Assembly: GCA_025331435.1 (NCBI GenBank) | Contig: JAIWNI010000248.1 | Span: 1 to 17,575 of the forward strand | Length of the DNA: 17,575 bases | Source of the DNA: Choanephora cucurbitarum | Taxonomy: Eukaryota > Mucoromycota > Mucoromycetes > Mucorales > Choanephoraceae | Direction: 5' to 3' | Shown here: positions 17,522 to 17,575 of the stretch, one piece after another | How positions within the stretch are numbered: position 1 is the first letter of the stretch | Layout of the letters: every line of letters starts with the position of its first letter | Notes under the pieces: model-generated | The model's database searches: none | The model's input: the letters and a program-made list of their open reading frames with translations, nothing else | What the model was told of the DNA's origin: nothing | Position numbers and translations under genes: made by a program

Positions 17522-17575
17522 AGTGGGTTTGAGTTGGGATGAATAGTTGGGGGTTGTAAGCAATATTTGGTGTTT

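Noticed and set aside
1..17575. CRISPR array, rRNA, tRNA or bacterial operon structure
   Set aside because: No regular spacer array, no RNA gene signature and no ribosome-binding-site operons. The content is eukaryotic mobile elements.

Overview
The window looks like a repeat-rich, AT-rich fungal locus, most likely from an early-diverging lineage such as Mucoromycota. That placement is an inference from the mixture of RepHel Helitrons, Tc1/mariner elements, SWIM zinc-finger repeats and a Harbinger-type SANT protein, and from one very short (66 nt) GTAAGT...CAG intron. I see no ordinary housekeeping gene. Almost all coding sequence belongs to mobile elements, and nearly every copy is broken.

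Left part (1-3498): a decayed SWIM zinc-finger protein gene (about 225-1256), a second decayed frame of unknown product (1257-1686), AT-rich sequence, and a Tc1-like transposase pseudogene (2183-3250). A MITE-like insert (3251-3440) lies immediately after its stop codon.

Middle part (about 3499-15228) is a nest. Helitron 1 (+) has its Rep/helicase gene cut at codon level by Helitron 2 (-, 7566-14139). The Helitron 2 boundaries are textbook: 5' TC, 3' CTAG, inserted between A and T without target duplication. The Helitron 1 helicase frame stops at 7565 and resumes at 14140. Helitron 2 itself carries two insertions: a Tc1 element (9841-11170, 42-43 bp inverted repeats, TA duplication) and a solo LTR (8126-8534, TGTTG...CAACA, 5-bp duplication). 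Order of events: Helitron 1, then Helitron 2, then Tc1 and the LTR, whose relative order is unknown.

Right part (14938-17575): the 3' end of Helitron 1 faces the 3' end of a third Helitron fragment (-, 16352-16980), tail to tail. Their last 291 bp are nearly identical (about four mismatches by eye), although the adjoining helicase sequences are only about 78% identical. The 1.1-kb spacer holds four ~95-bp tandem repeats and a minus-strand SANT/Myb-like pseudogene. Helitron 3 is cut at about 16981 by a sequence that shares its 22-bp terminus with the 3' end of the first Tc1-like element. Beyond that lies an open frame of unknown function that reaches the window edge.

A recurring feature is that reading frames stay in register for kilobases and are broken mainly by single stop codons. 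Where the ancestral residue can be judged it is Gln, Arg or Trp, i.e. C-to-T or G-to-A transitions. This suggests cytosine deamination or a RIP-like process more than ordinary indel decay. All coordinates and alignments were read by hand.
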